Shown here in pieces: positions 51,597 to 61,088 of a stretch of DNA of 64,000 nucleotides. Origin of the DNA: Haloarcula amylolytica JCM 13557 (GTDB lineage Archaea > Halobacteriota > Halobacteria > Halobacteriales > Haloarculaceae); assembly GCF_000336615.1 (NCBI RefSeq), contig NZ_AOLW01000035.1:202100-266099 (forward strand), written 5' to 3'. A model generated the notes under the pieces. It worked only from the letters and a program-made list of their open reading frames with translations, did not search any database and was not told the origin of the DNA. The first letter of the stretch is position 1, and every line of letters starts with the position of its first letter. The translations under genes were made by a program, and so were the position numbers.

Positions 51597-53991
51597 ATCC
51601 ACCATCCACGACAGTATCGACACCGCAGCGACCACCGTCGGCTCCCTCTGGCCCATCCACTCGTTCGTGACGGCAAACCCCCTCGCGGGGTTCGAGGACC
51701 AGCCGTTCAGTGAGGCAGTCACGCAGGCAGCCGACCTGTTGGGCGGCCGTGGCTACCCCAGCGCGGAGACGTTCCGTGCGGCGCTACAACGCGGCCAGAT
51801 AGACCCGGAGATTCTCGACGCGGAACTCTCCGAGGCCGGCTACGAGAACGACCCCGAGGTACTGCTCGACCGGATGGCCACAGCGACCGATGCCTCGAAA
51901 AGCGATTCCGACACCACCACGGACCGCGTCGACCAGGTGCTGACGAAGTGGCTGTCGGCGTTCCTCGACGAGGGGAGCGCCCACTGGTCGATGCCGAACC
52001 GCGAAGCGGGGTTCTACACCGCTTTCCGCGGAGTGGCCGAGCACGACAGCGAAATCCCCGACGAGGGGGTCATCGCTGACCTGCCCGAGGCACCGACCGA
52101 GGCCATCGAAACCGTGCTTGCGCCGTACCCGGAGAGCCAGTGGGTGCCCATTTTCGAGGAGCAACTGGCCGCTCTCCCGGGCTGGACGGGACTCATCAAG
52201 CAGCGTGCCGACGACGAGGGGGCGTGGCAGTCGGCGTACCCGATTTCACTGGCGGGGTACCTCGCGGCGCGTCTGGCTCTGCTCGATGCCGTCGGTGCTG
52301 ACATCGCCCCCTCGAACGACAGCATCGACCCGGACCCGGCCGCCGAACTCGCCGGGGCGTTCCTGCGCGCCTGGGAGGCGACCTACCGCGGCGACCTCGT
52401 CGAGACCGTCGCCGCGGAGAGCCAGTCGCTCGCCGACAGTGACAAATCGGGCCGCCCGGACGCACAGATGGTCTTCTGTATCGACACGCGCTCGGAGATC
52501 ATCCGCCGTCACATCGAGGCCGCGGGCGACTACGAGACCCATGGGTACGCCGGTTTCTTCGGGGTTCCGATGGAGTACCAGGGATACGACGCCGACGTGT
52601 CGGTCGACGCTTGCCCGCCGATTCTCGAACTACAACACCGCATCGCCGACGTTCCGACCGACGACGACACCCGGGAGCGCCACGACCGCTTGTGGGGCGT
52701 CCGTGAGACCGCCGACGAAATCATCGAGACGCTGGAGGCCAACGCCGCCACGGCCTACGGCTTCGTCGAGACCGCCGGCAGCGGCTACGGCCTCGCGCTC
52801 GCGGCCCGCACGCTTGTCCCCGGACGCGTGCAGGAGCTATTCGACGCGGCTGACGGTACGGTCCCCGACGAACACGAGTTCTGTGACCCGCTCGTCCACC
52901 ACCAGCACACCTACGCCGGTGATCTGCCGGTGGGGCTGACCACCGACGAGAAAGTCGAGTACGCCGCCACCGCGTTCGACCTGATGGGCTGGGAGACGTT
53001 CAGCCGCCTCGTCGTCTTCACCGGGCACGCCAGTGAGACAACCAACAATCCCTACGATTCGAGTCTGGACTGTGGGGCCTGCGCCGGCAACCCCGGCGGC
53101 CCGAACGCCCGCGTGCTGGCGGCGATTTGCAACGACACCGATGTCAGGACCGCGCTTCGTGACCGCGGTTTCGAAATCCCCGAAGACACCGTCTTCCTCG
53201 CCGGCGAACACAACACGACGACCGACGAAGTGGCGCTGTACGACAGCGACGTGCCCGAAAGCCACGCCGCTTCTCTCGATCAGCTGCGCGCCGACCTCAC
53301 CACCGCCCGCGAGAACGCGGCCGCCGAGCGTGCCGAGTCGATGGGTGCCGACACCTCATCAGGGGTCACCGAGACGGAACGCCGCGCCGCCGACTGGGCC
53401 GAGACCCGCCCCGAGTGGGGTCTGGCCGGCAACGCCGGCTTTGTCGTCGGTCCCCGCGAACTGACGAGCGATGTCGACCTCGATGGCCGCACGTTCCTTC
53501 ATTCATATGACTGGTCGGCCGACCCCGACGGCGAGGCGCTGGAAGCGATACTCACCGGCCCGATGGTCGTCACGCAGTGGATCAACACCCAGTACTACTT
53601 CTCGACGGTTGACAACGCCGTCTACGGCAGCGGGTCGAAGGTGACCCACAACCCCGTCGGCAACGTCGGCGTCTATCAGGGCAACGGCGGCGACCTGATG
53701 ACCGGCCTCCCGCTGCAGTCCCTCATGGCTGCCGACGACGACCTACACCATCAGCCGCTCCGCCTCTCGACGGTCATCCACGCGCCGGTCGCCCGCGTCA
53801 ACGACGTTCTCGCCGACCATACGGAACTGATGGACTTGCTCGACAACAACTGGCTCTCGGTGACTGTCGTCGACCCCACGCAGGACCACAGCGCTTTCGA
53901 GTACGAGCGTGATCTGGAGTGGTCGCCTGTGTCTGCGCTGTCCGAAGCCGACCGTACGGAACCGACTGCCCCTGCGGCCGCAGACGACTGA
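51586..53991 (+). CDS. dabA: DabA (DUF2309/UPF0753), carbonic-anhydrase-like subunit
   Basis: An 801-residue soluble protein of the DUF2309 family. The zinc-site residues known from Halothiobacillus DabA are all recognisable: C298 and D300 in VFCIDTRSE, and H481 and C496 in FTGHASE... and SLDCGACAGNPGG. The spacing (2 and 15 residues) matches. It binds to the DabB membrane protein and is thought to hydrate CO2 one-way to bicarbonate inside the cell. The carboxy end lacks homology after about residue 790. Both genes form the complete two-gene system here. Confidence 0.93.
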   Translation: MSTESTIHDSIDTAATTVGSLWPIHSFVTANPLAGFEDQPFSEAVTQAADLLGGRGYPSAETFRAALQRGQIDPEILDAELSEAGYENDPEVLLDRMATATDASKSDSDTTTDRVDQVLTKWLSAFLDEGSAHWSMPNREAGFYTAFRGVAEHDSEIPDEGVIADLPEAPTEAIETVLAPYPESQWVPIFEEQLAALPGWTGLIKQRADDEGAWQSAYPISLAGYLAARLALLDAVGADIAPSNDSIDPDPAAELAGAFLRAWEATYRGDLVETVAAESQSLADSDKSGRPDAQMVFCIDTRSEIIRRHIEAAGDYETHGYAGFFGVPMEYQGYDADVSVDACPPILELQHRIADVPTDDDTRERHDRLWGVRETADEIIETLEANAATAYGFVETAGSGYGLALAARTLVPGRVQELFDAADGTVPDEHEFCDPLVHHQHTYAGDLPVGLTTDEKVEYAATAFDLMGWETFSRLVVFTGHASETTNNPYDSSLDCGACAGNPGGPNARVLAAICNDTDVRTALRDRGFEIPEDTVFLAGEHNTTTDEVALYDSDVPESHAASLDQLRADLTTARENAAAERAESMGADTSSGVTETERRAADWAETRPEWGLAGNAGFVVGPRELTSDVDLDGRTFLHSYDWSADPDGEALEAILTGPMVVTQWINTQYYFSTVDNAVYGSGSKVTHNPVGNVGVYQGNGGDLMTGLPLQSLMAADDDLHHQPLRLSTVIHAPVARVNDVLADHTELMDLLDNNWLSVTVVDPTQDHSAFEYERDLEWSPVSALSEADRTEPTAPAAADD

Positions 53992-54250
53992 ACTGGGCCG
54001 AACAGCCGGTATCTGGAACCGCCGTCACGCTGACTCTTTGTCTCTCTATACTGAGTTTCAAAATAGAAAATCGCTCAGAACAACTAGTATCTACGTAGGC
54101 CTATCTCAATTACGGGTATATAAAAACACCTATGGAGTATTGTGCCCCCGATAGCATACGAAAGAGACACTGAGTACATTTTATCGGATAAAACCGAGTA
54201 TATGAATCTATATGGCATCGACCAACTCACATCCACTTCAGTAGTGGGAG
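53992..54250. other. Convergent intergenic region with a short palindrome
   Basis: About 260 bases between two converging genes, A+T-rich. It holds TTTTATC-G-GATAAAA (54179-54193), a perfect 7-1-7 palindrome that could act as a terminator hairpin for either strand. No gene is seen. Confidence 0.4.
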
Positions 54251-55279
54251 TTAGCGCGGTGTGAGTCCGACACCGTCCGCGAGCAATTCGTGGGAGCGGA
54301 GCGCGTCAGCGTGGTCGCCGACGACGTGCTGGATCATCACCTCATCGACACCGACACGATCTGACAGTTGTTCGAGAAGGTTATTGAGCGTTTCCGGGCT
54401 CCCGGAGATCGCTCGTGGCCACTCACCGGCATCCAGCGTGGCGGGCGTCGGTTCGGGCACCGCTCCGAGTTCGTCGATCGCTTCCTCGACAGATGGAGTC
54501 GTGCCAACGACCCCTCGCTCCATCCGCTTGAACGACGCTTCGGCCACGGCGCGGAGCCGCGCCGCTTCCGCGTCGGTCTCGGCACAGACCGCGTTCACTG
54601 CGACCATCCCCTGTGGCTCGTCGACGCCGCCGGCCAACTCCGACGATTCGAAGTGAGTCCGGTACTCCTCGAACGAACGGGTGGCCAACCCCGGTCGAAT
54701 GAACGCGGCGAAACAGTAGCGCAGGCCGAGTTCGCCGGCCAGCGCGGCGCTCGACGGACTCGATCCGAGAACCCACGGCACAGGCGTCTCCGCATCTGAA
54801 CGAGGGATTTCCAGATCACTGTACGCGTGTCCGTCCGGGTAGCTGTCGTAGAGGTGCGAAACGACGGCCTCGATTTTTTCGGCGTGGTCTTCGTCGGGGT
54901 TTCGGACGCGGCGGTCCGTCCCGAGCGCGCGGTCCACGGCCGGAGACCCGTTTGCCCGTCCAAGCCCCGCGTCGATTCGTCCGGGAGCAAGGCCGTCGAG
55001 GGAGCCGAACAGCTCCGCGACTTTGAACGGGCTGTAGTGGTTGAGGAGGACCGCACCCGACCCGAGCCGGATCGAGTCGGTTTCGGCGGCGAGGTTGCCG
55101 AGCAGTACCTCGGGTGTTGTTCCGGCGAGCTTGTTTCCCATCCCGTGGTGTTCCGCCACCCAGAACCGGGAATAGCCGAGGCGTTCGGCCTGCTGTGCCG
55201 CGTCGACGGTGTTCGAATACGCGTCAGCCGCAGTTCCGTCATTCGGGACCGGAGAGAGATCGACGATTGAGAGGTCCAT
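54251..55279 (-). CDS. LLM-class (luciferase-like) oxidoreductase
   Basis: A 342-residue TIM-barrel protein of the bacterial-luciferase family. It starts MDLSIVDLSPVPNDGTA, contains AERLGYSRFWVAEHHGMGN (about residues 35-53), IRLGSGAVLLNHYSP and VPWVLGSSPSSAALAG. Such enzymes use FMN or coenzyme F420; the sequence does not tell which. It resembles a common haloarchaeal group in which F420 is likely. Upstream is a 431-base A+T-rich spacer. The start is set at the ATG of the barrel's first strand. Confidence 0.85.
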   Translation of the reverse strand: MDLSIVDLSPVPNDGTAADAYSNTVDAAQQAERLGYSRFWVAEHHGMGNKLAGTTPEVLLGNLAAETDSIRLGSGAVLLNHYSPFKVAELFGSLDGLAPGRIDAGLGRANGSPAVDRALGTDRRVRNPDEDHAEKIEAVVSHLYDSYPDGHAYSDLEIPRSDAETPVPWVLGSSPSSAALAGELGLRYCFAAFIRPGLATRSFEEYRTHFESSELAGGVDEPQGMVAVNAVCAETDAEAARLRAVAEASFKRMERGVVGTTPSVEEAIDELGAVPEPTPATLDAGEWPRAISGSPETLNNLLEQLSDRVGVDEVMIQHVVGDHADALRSHELLADGVGLTPR

Positions 55280-55710
55280 ATCCGCCCACAACGGTGGCGA
55301 GGTTTAACCGTTCGGCTACTCACAGTGCGTGGGTATCTCACTCGGGTACACCACTCTGATGGAACGTCCCACTCGGTTATAACTGATATCTAGAAAAAGC
55401 AATAGTTTTATGCAATACTATCTTAAACAGAATGTCTCACTTCGCTATACTGGCTATCTCTGGGCAGTGTGAAGGTCGGAGAATTATATCTCTCGGGTAC
55501 CTTCCGAAACTCAGGGATCCCAAATTAGTGGGACTCAAACGCCATTAGGCCGTACGTTCAGATAATATACTGCCTCATTAATTATTTCAGAGTCGCGTCC
55601 CGAGCTCGTGCGTACAACGGACCTGCTGAAATTACTACCAATACTCAGTAACATCTGTATAGCCATCATATCGAGCTTCTTTCGGGACTATCTTGTCAAT
55701 GGAATCCCAG
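55280..55710. other. A+T-rich intergenic region, no gene
   Basis: About 430 bases, clearly richer in A+T than the flanks and full of stop codons in all frames. Both neighbouring genes point left, so the left part should hold the promoter of the LLM oxidoreductase gene. No RNA gene or repeat is recognised. It may mark an old insertion or deletion point. Confidence 0.4.
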
Positions 55711-56742
55711 TTACGAATCAAGTGATATCATGCCCTTGACCACAGTCGGCTCCATCGCTCGGCGGAACGCGTCGTCGATATCTTCGAGTTCGGATTCGAA
55801 GTCGATTATGCCCTCGACGTCGACTTCGCCGTCGGCTAATAGGTCGACAGCCGCGTCGTAGGTGTTCTTGTACCGGAACGAGCCGTGGACGTCGACCTCG
55901 TTGTCGATGAGTTCCAGCACGTCGATTGGGACCTCCGCTTCGCTGGCGAGTCCGACCAGAACGACCGTGCCGCCCCGACGGACCACGTCGATTGTCGACT
56001 TGATCGACGGCTCCGCGCCGGAGGCTTCGACGACCACATCAGCACCGACGCCGTCCGTGTACTCGGCGACCGCCGCATCGAGATCCGTTTCGGTAACGTC
56101 GACTGTCAGGTCCGCTCCTCGTTCTTTGGCGAACTCTAGTTTTTCCTCGACAACATCTGTCAGTATTACGTCCGTCGCGCCCGCGGCACGCGCGGCCTCC
56201 AGCACCATCAGCCCGATCGGCCCGGCGCCGGTTATCAGCACTGTATCCCCGGTTCCGACGCTGCCGCGGCGGCAGGCGTGAATCCCGACCGAAAGCGGCT
56301 CGCACAACGCCCCCTCGGCAGTGGAGACCGACTCCGGTAGTGTGTAGGCGAAGTCGGCCGGCCACGAGACGTACTCGGTGAACGCGCCGTCGTGTGGCGG
56401 GGTCGCCATGAACGTCACTTTCTCACAGAGGTGATAGTCGCCGCGCTTGCAGTGGGCACAGCGTCGGCACGGAACGCCAGGTTCGAGCGCGACCCGGTCG
56501 CCCGGTTCGTGGTGCGTAACGTTCTCGCCGACTTCGACGACTTCACCGGCGCTCTCGTGTCCGAGGACGAGCGGGTCTTCGACGACGTAGTCGCCGATAC
56601 GACCGTGTTCGTAGTAGTGGACGTCGGAGCCACAGATCCCAACGTCGCGCACGGCAACGAGTACGTCGTCGGGCCCGGGCGACGGTCTGGGACGGTCCTC
56701 CAGTTCGAACTCATTTGGTTCTACCAGTACAGCAGTTCGCAT
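55711..56742 (-). CDS. Zinc-dependent medium-chain dehydrogenase (polyol/sugar type)
   Basis: A 343-residue MDR-family dehydrogenase. The catalytic zinc motif GHESAGEVVEVG and the catalytic-site opening C-G-S-D-V-H-Y are present. The structural zinc motif C-R-R-C-A-H-C-K-R-G-D-Y-H-L-C is complete. It oxidises a secondary alcohol of a sugar or polyol with NAD(P)+, and the sorbitol/xylitol dehydrogenase group is the closest in pattern. The ATG at 56742 is preferred over a GTG four codons earlier. It lies 69 bases after the dehydratase gene. Confidence 0.87.
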   Translation of the reverse strand: MRTAVLVEPNEFELEDRPRPSPGPDDVLVAVRDVGICGSDVHYYEHGRIGDYVVEDPLVLGHESAGEVVEVGENVTHHEPGDRVALEPGVPCRRCAHCKRGDYHLCEKVTFMATPPHDGAFTEYVSWPADFAYTLPESVSTAEGALCEPLSVGIHACRRGSVGTGDTVLITGAGPIGLMVLEAARAAGATDVILTDVVEEKLEFAKERGADLTVDVTETDLDAAVAEYTDGVGADVVVEASGAEPSIKSTIDVVRRGGTVVLVGLASEAEVPIDVLELIDNEVDVHGSFRYKNTYDAAVDLLADGEVDVEGIIDFESELEDIDDAFRRAMEPTVVKGMISLDS

Positions 56743-56811
56743 ACCTGTTGGCACGGAACAGAGCCATAAAAATACACAGGGTGAGCCGCCTCATTGGGTT
56801 GCCGTGTCCAG

Positions 56812-57963
56812 CTACCACTCCGCGACGCTCCCGTCCTCGTGGTGCCACACCGGGTTGTACCAGTTGACCTCTGTCTGTGCCAGTTCGCGGATGAGAGTCT
56901 CGTCGATATCGATACCGAGTCCGGGGCCGGTCGGCCGTTTGACGTAGCCGTCTTCGAACTGGAACGTCTCCGGGTCCTCCAGGACCTTGAGTCGCTGGCT
57001 CGTCGTCGGGTCGTGTAGATCGAGGTCCTGTTCGTGCAGCACGACGTTCTGGGCGCAGAACCCGACCTGCAGGCTCGCCGCGAACGCGACAGGACCGAGC
57101 GGGCAGTGCGGAACGACGGCCACGTCGAACGCTTCCGCCATCGACGCGACCTTGCGCATCTCGCTGATGCCACCGACGTGGGTCACGTCGGGCTGGAGTA
57201 TCGATACCCCGTCATCGACGAGGAGCCGCTTGAAGTCATAGCGCGAATAGAACCGTTCGCCAGTCGCTATCGGGACAGTCGTCCGCTCGGCGATACTGGC
57301 AAACGAGTCGTCGTGTTCGGGGAGCAGCGGCTGGTCGATGAACATCAGATCGAACTGTTCGAGCCGCTCGACGAGATCCGCGGCCATCGGTTTCGAGACG
57401 CGGCCGTGGAAGTCGACGCCAACGAGGGCGTCGTCACCGACGGCATCACGGATTGCGGCTACACGCTCAACCGCATGATCGACAGCGTTCGGCGTCTCAA
57501 TCGGCCGAAACTCCCGGGCGAAATTGAACTTGAACGCTCTGTAGCCGCGTTCTCGGTCCTCTTCCGCGGCCGCGGCCACGTCTTGCGGATCATCGCCACC
57601 GAGCCACTGGTACACGAGTAGCTTATCGCGGACGTGCCCGCCGAGCAGTTCGTGCACCGGTGCGCCGTAGTGCCGCCCCTTGATGTCCCAGAGCGCGTGG
57701 TCGATGCCCGCGAGCGCGCTCATGAGTATCGGCCCGCCGCGGAAGTACCCGCTCTGATAGAGCTTCCGCCAGTGATACTCGGTTCGGAGCGGGTCGGCCC
57801 CGAGGAGATACGCCTCGATAAGTTCGGTAACGGCGGCACGGACCGTCTCCAACCGACCCTGAACGATGGGCTCGCCCCAGCCAACGATCCCCTCGTCAGT
57901 CTCCAGTTTTAGAAGCAACCACCGCGGCGGCACGGCGAACAGTTCGAAGTCGGTGATTTGCAT
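56812..57963 (-). CDS. Mandelate-racemase/MLE-family sugar-acid dehydratase
   Basis: A 383-residue enolase-superfamily enzyme closest in pattern to galactonate dehydratase. Visible sites are D184-F-H186 (VDFHGR), E236 (ATGERF) and H286 (VPHCPLGP). The second metal ligand is normally Glu but is D210 here (FIDQP). The fold removes water from a sugar acid to a 2-keto-3-deoxy acid. It leads the divergent pair with the SDR gene and shares a unit with the zinc dehydrogenase. The substrate is unknown. Confidence 0.87.
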   Translation of the reverse strand: MQITDFELFAVPPRWLLLKLETDEGIVGWGEPIVQGRLETVRAAVTELIEAYLLGADPLRTEYHWRKLYQSGYFRGGPILMSALAGIDHALWDIKGRHYGAPVHELLGGHVRDKLLVYQWLGGDDPQDVAAAAEEDRERGYRAFKFNFAREFRPIETPNAVDHAVERVAAIRDAVGDDALVGVDFHGRVSKPMAADLVERLEQFDLMFIDQPLLPEHDDSFASIAERTTVPIATGERFYSRYDFKRLLVDDGVSILQPDVTHVGGISEMRKVASMAEAFDVAVVPHCPLGPVAFAASLQVGFCAQNVVLHEQDLDLHDPTTSQRLKVLEDPETFQFEDGYVKRPTGPGLGIDIDETLIRELAQTEVNWYNPVWHHEDGSVAEW

Positions 57964-58083
57964 AGCTATGTTATCTGCGAGGGAGTACTTGTAATGACTG
58001 GCTGCCGATATCGGCCCGACAAAGACTGTAACAAAAATAGGCGTACATTTATGCTGGAGGCTACCGGAGCACCAAGCGTACGC

Positions 58084-58857
58084 ATGAGTGTACTTGACAG
58101 TTTCTCCCTCGACGGAGAGACGGCTATCGTCACCGGTGCGGCGCAGGGTCTCGGCAAACAGATGGCGACCGGGCTCACCGAGATGGGGGCCGACGTGGCT
58201 ATCGCGGACGTGAACATCGAGAAAGCGGAACGGACGGCTTCGGAACTCGACGGTGAAACGGACGTTATCGCGACGGAGGTCGACGTGACGGACGAGGCCT
58301 CGGTGGAGGCGATGGTCGAGGACGTGACCGACCGCCTCGGACCGATCGACGTCCTGATCAACAACGCCGGTATCGTCGAGAACTCACCGGCAGAGGAGAC
58401 GAGCATCGAGTCCTGGCGGCGTGTCGTGTCGGTCAACCTCGACGGTGTCTTCCTCTGTGCCAAGCACGTCGGCCAGCAGATGCTCGAACGGGGCGAGGGC
58501 CGCATCGTCAACGTCTCCTCGATGTCAGGCTTCGACGTGAACGTCCCGCAGAAGCAGGCTAGCTACAACACGACGAAAGCCGGCGTCAGGATGCTGACCC
58601 AATCTCTGGCGGTCGAGTGGGGCGATCAGGGCGTCCGCGTCAATGCCATTGCGCCCGGGTACATGCGGACCGAACTCGTCGACGAAGTGCTCGAAGAGAG
58701 CCCCGAGATGGAAGAGACGTGGCTGGAGAACACGCCGATGGGCCGACTCGGTCGACCGGAGGAACTGAAGGAACTCGTTGTCTACCTCGCGTCGGACGCG
58801 TCGTCGTTCATGACGGGGTCGACCGTCGTCATGGACGGCGGCTACACCTCGCGGTGA
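58084..58857 (+). CDS. Short-chain dehydrogenase/reductase
   Basis: A 257-residue classical SDR. The cofactor motif is TGAAQGLG (18-25) with D42 after the second strand, which favours NAD+. The NNAG motif is at 93-96, the catalytic Ser is near 146-147, and Y161-N-T-T-K165 is present. It oxidises or reduces a sugar or sugar acid. The start is set where the conserved fold begins. Its stop lies five bases from the kinase stop on the other strand, so the two genes converge. Confidence 0.9.
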   Translation: MSVLDSFSLDGETAIVTGAAQGLGKQMATGLTEMGADVAIADVNIEKAERTASELDGETDVIATEVDVTDEASVEAMVEDVTDRLGPIDVLINNAGIVENSPAEETSIESWRRVVSVNLDGVFLCAKHVGQQMLERGEGRIVNVSSMSGFDVNVPQKQASYNTTKAGVRMLTQSLAVEWGDQGVRVNAIAPGYMRTELVDEVLEESPEMEETWLENTPMGRLGRPEELKELVVYLASDASSFMTGSTVVMDGGYTSR

Positions 58858-58862
58858 AAGCG

Positions 58863-60338
58863 TCAGGCTTCGGACGACGAGTCGTCAGTCAGTGCCGCCA
58901 ACCGATCTTTTGCGTCGGCCCACGCACCACCAGCCTGTGGCTCGTAGGTCGTCGTCTCGAACGCCGACTCGACCAACTGCCGCCCGGTTCCGATGTCAGA
59001 AACCGTTCCGGCGGCGACGGCCTGTGTGAGGACGTTGCCGACAGCCGTCGCCTCGACTGGCCCAGTCGACACCGGGCGGTCGGTGGCGTCAGCCAGTAAC
59101 TGACAGAACAGTTCGTTTCTGACACCGCCGCCACCGAGAACGATGCGCGACGGCGGGTCGTCGACGACTGCCGCGAGTGCGTCGAGTTCCAGCGCCGTTT
59201 TCGCCGCCAAGCTGTCGAGCAGGCAGCGGACGATACCGCCCCGCCCCGTGGGGACGGGCTGGTCCGTCCGGCGACAGTAGGCCCGAATCTGGTCGGGCAT
59301 CGGCTCGTCGATGCCGAAGGCGTCGGCGTCCGTATCGACGAGCGCGGTCCGTGGCTGAGCCTCTTCAGCGGCCGACAGCAACGCCTTGTGATCGGCCGAT
59401 TCGCCGGCCTTGCGCCACGCTTCGCGGCATTCTTCGAGCAGAAAGAACCCGTTGATGTTCTTCAGGAGCCGAACGGTCCCGCCGACGCCGAGTTCGTTCG
59501 AAATGGCGTGCTCGAAGGCGGCGTCTGTCCGTACTGGTTCGTCTCGCTCGACACCGAGGATGAACCACGACCCGGTGTTGAGAAACGCGGCGTCCTCGAC
59601 TAGCGGGAGACCGGCGACGGCCGCCGCCGTGTCGTGGCTCGCCGGCGTTACTATCTCCGGCGTCGAAGACAGGCCCGAAACGACGGTATCATCGACGGCC
59701 CCGAGACGTTGACCGGGTTCGGACAGGTCCGGGAGCAGGTCCGTCGGAACCGACAGCTCCTCGAGCAGGTCGGTGGCCCACATCCGCGCCTCGGGATCGA
59801 CCATCTGCGTGGTCGAGGCTATCGTCACCTCGCCCGCCGGCTGGCCCCCTATCCGTGCAGAGAGGAGCTGTGGCATCATGAGCAGGCCGTCGCTCGCTTC
59901 GAGGAGTTCCGGCTCGCGTTCGGCGATGGTGTGGAGCTGCCACAGCGTGTTCGGGGTGTTCCAGTTCGTGATGCCGGTCACGTCGAACAGCCGCCGCTTC
60001 CCGACAGCCTCGAACACTTGCTCGCGCGTGGCCGTCGACTCTGGGTCGCGGTAGGAGACCGGGTCCCGGAGCAGTTCGTCGTCGGCCAGGAGTCCGAAGT
60101 CGAGCCCCCAGGTGTCGATACCGACCGTATCGAGGCTGTCGGCCTCGTGGTCGGCAGCCCGGATTCCGTCCCCGATGTGGTCGACCAGCGCGTCGACGTC
60201 CCAGACGTAGCGGCCGTCCCGTTCGACGGGTCGGTTATCGAACCGGTGGACTTCTTGCACAGCGAAGGACGACTGCGTCACCTCGCCGAGGAACACCGTC
60301 CCGCCGCTCGCGCCGATGTCGATAGCGACGTGATTCAT
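58863..60338 (-). CDS. FGGY-family carbohydrate kinase (rhamnulokinase-like)
   Basis: A 491-residue kinase. It opens with the ATP-site IDIGASGGTVFLGEV, continues TVGIDTWGLDFGLLADD, and has PASHDTAAAVAGLP, NTGSWFILGVE and GGGVRNELFCQLLADATDRPV typical of rhamnulokinase (RhaB). It phosphorylates a ketose at C1. The upstream genes on the same strand are an aldolase and an ABC importer, so it belongs to a sugar operon. No isomerase gene is inside the window. Confidence 0.88.
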   Translation of the reverse strand: MNHVAIDIGASGGTVFLGEVTQSSFAVQEVHRFDNRPVERDGRYVWDVDALVDHIGDGIRAADHEADSLDTVGIDTWGLDFGLLADDELLRDPVSYRDPESTATREQVFEAVGKRRLFDVTGITNWNTPNTLWQLHTIAEREPELLEASDGLLMMPQLLSARIGGQPAGEVTIASTTQMVDPEARMWATDLLEELSVPTDLLPDLSEPGQRLGAVDDTVVSGLSSTPEIVTPASHDTAAAVAGLPLVEDAAFLNTGSWFILGVERDEPVRTDAAFEHAISNELGVGGTVRLLKNINGFFLLEECREAWRKAGESADHKALLSAAEEAQPRTALVDTDADAFGIDEPMPDQIRAYCRRTDQPVPTGRGGIVRCLLDSLAAKTALELDALAAVVDDPPSRIVLGGGGVRNELFCQLLADATDRPVSTGPVEATAVGNVLTQAVAAGTVSDIGTGRQLVESAFETTTYEPQAGGAWADAKDRLAALTDDSSSEA

Positions 60339-60373
60339 GCTCGGATACTTTCAGGTGTGGTTCGCACGCCTGA

Positions 60374-61027
60374 TCACTGCCCGTAGCTGTCGAGTTTGTC
60401 AGCCAACCGGTCGATCTCCTCGTCTGGGAGGATCTCCGGCTCACCGATGGCCCGGGCCTGATGGTGGATGCGCGCGCAGTACTCGACCATCAGCGCAACC
60501 GTGTAGGCGTCGTCCAGCGTTTCGTCCGCCGTCAGTACGCCGTGGTTGCGCAACAACGTGGCGTTGAACGACTCGCCCAGCGCGTCGACGGCGGCCTCGC
60601 CGAGTTTCTCGGTCGCGTGCGTTTCGTATTCGGCGACCGGCACCTCAGTCCCGGTGAACGAGAGGAGGTAGTGCGATGCCGGTATCGCCTCCCCGAGCGA
60701 GGCGAACGTCGTCGCGTACGGGGAGTGGGTGTGGACGACGCCGCCGACCGCCGGTCGCTCGCGGTAGACGGCCAGGTGCATCGGAAGCTCCGTCGACGGC
60801 TCGATGTCGCCCTCGACGACTGTGCCGTCCGTCTCTACGACCGGGACGTCTTCGGGTTCGATCTCCCCGTAGGGGATTCCCGACGGGCTGATCGCGATGT
60901 GGGTCTCGTCGAGCCGGGCACTGAGGTTTCCGCCCGTCCCGGTGGTCAGATCGTCTTCGAGCAGGCTCCGGCCGTACTCGCAGATAGCGTTACGCGTCTC
61001 GTAGTGTGAAATGTCTTGCTCTGTCAT
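60374..61027 (-). CDS. Class II aldolase (fuculose/rhamnulose-1-P aldolase type)
   Basis: A 217-residue protein of the FucA family. The zinc and catalytic residues are visible: E80 (PSTE), H99 and H101 (HTHSPY) and H162 (LLRNHGV). It splits a ketose-1-phosphate to glycerone phosphate and an aldehyde. Together with the kinase it supplies the last two steps of a rhamnose/fucose-type route. It lies 35 bases upstream of the kinase gene on the same strand. Confidence 0.9.
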   Translation of the reverse strand: MTEQDISHYETRNAICEYGRSLLEDDLTTGTGGNLSARLDETHIAISPSGIPYGEIEPEDVPVVETDGTVVEGDIEPSTELPMHLAVYRERPAVGGVVHTHSPYATTFASLGEAIPASHYLLSFTGTEVPVAEYETHATEKLGEAAVDALGESFNATLLRNHGVLTADETLDDAYTVALMVEYCARIHHQARAIGEPEILPDEEIDRLADKLDSYGQ

Positions 61028-61088
61028 GTGTCGTGTGTCGATAACTGTCGGTCGGTTGCGGCGAGTGGGATGACGACGGCGCTCGTCG

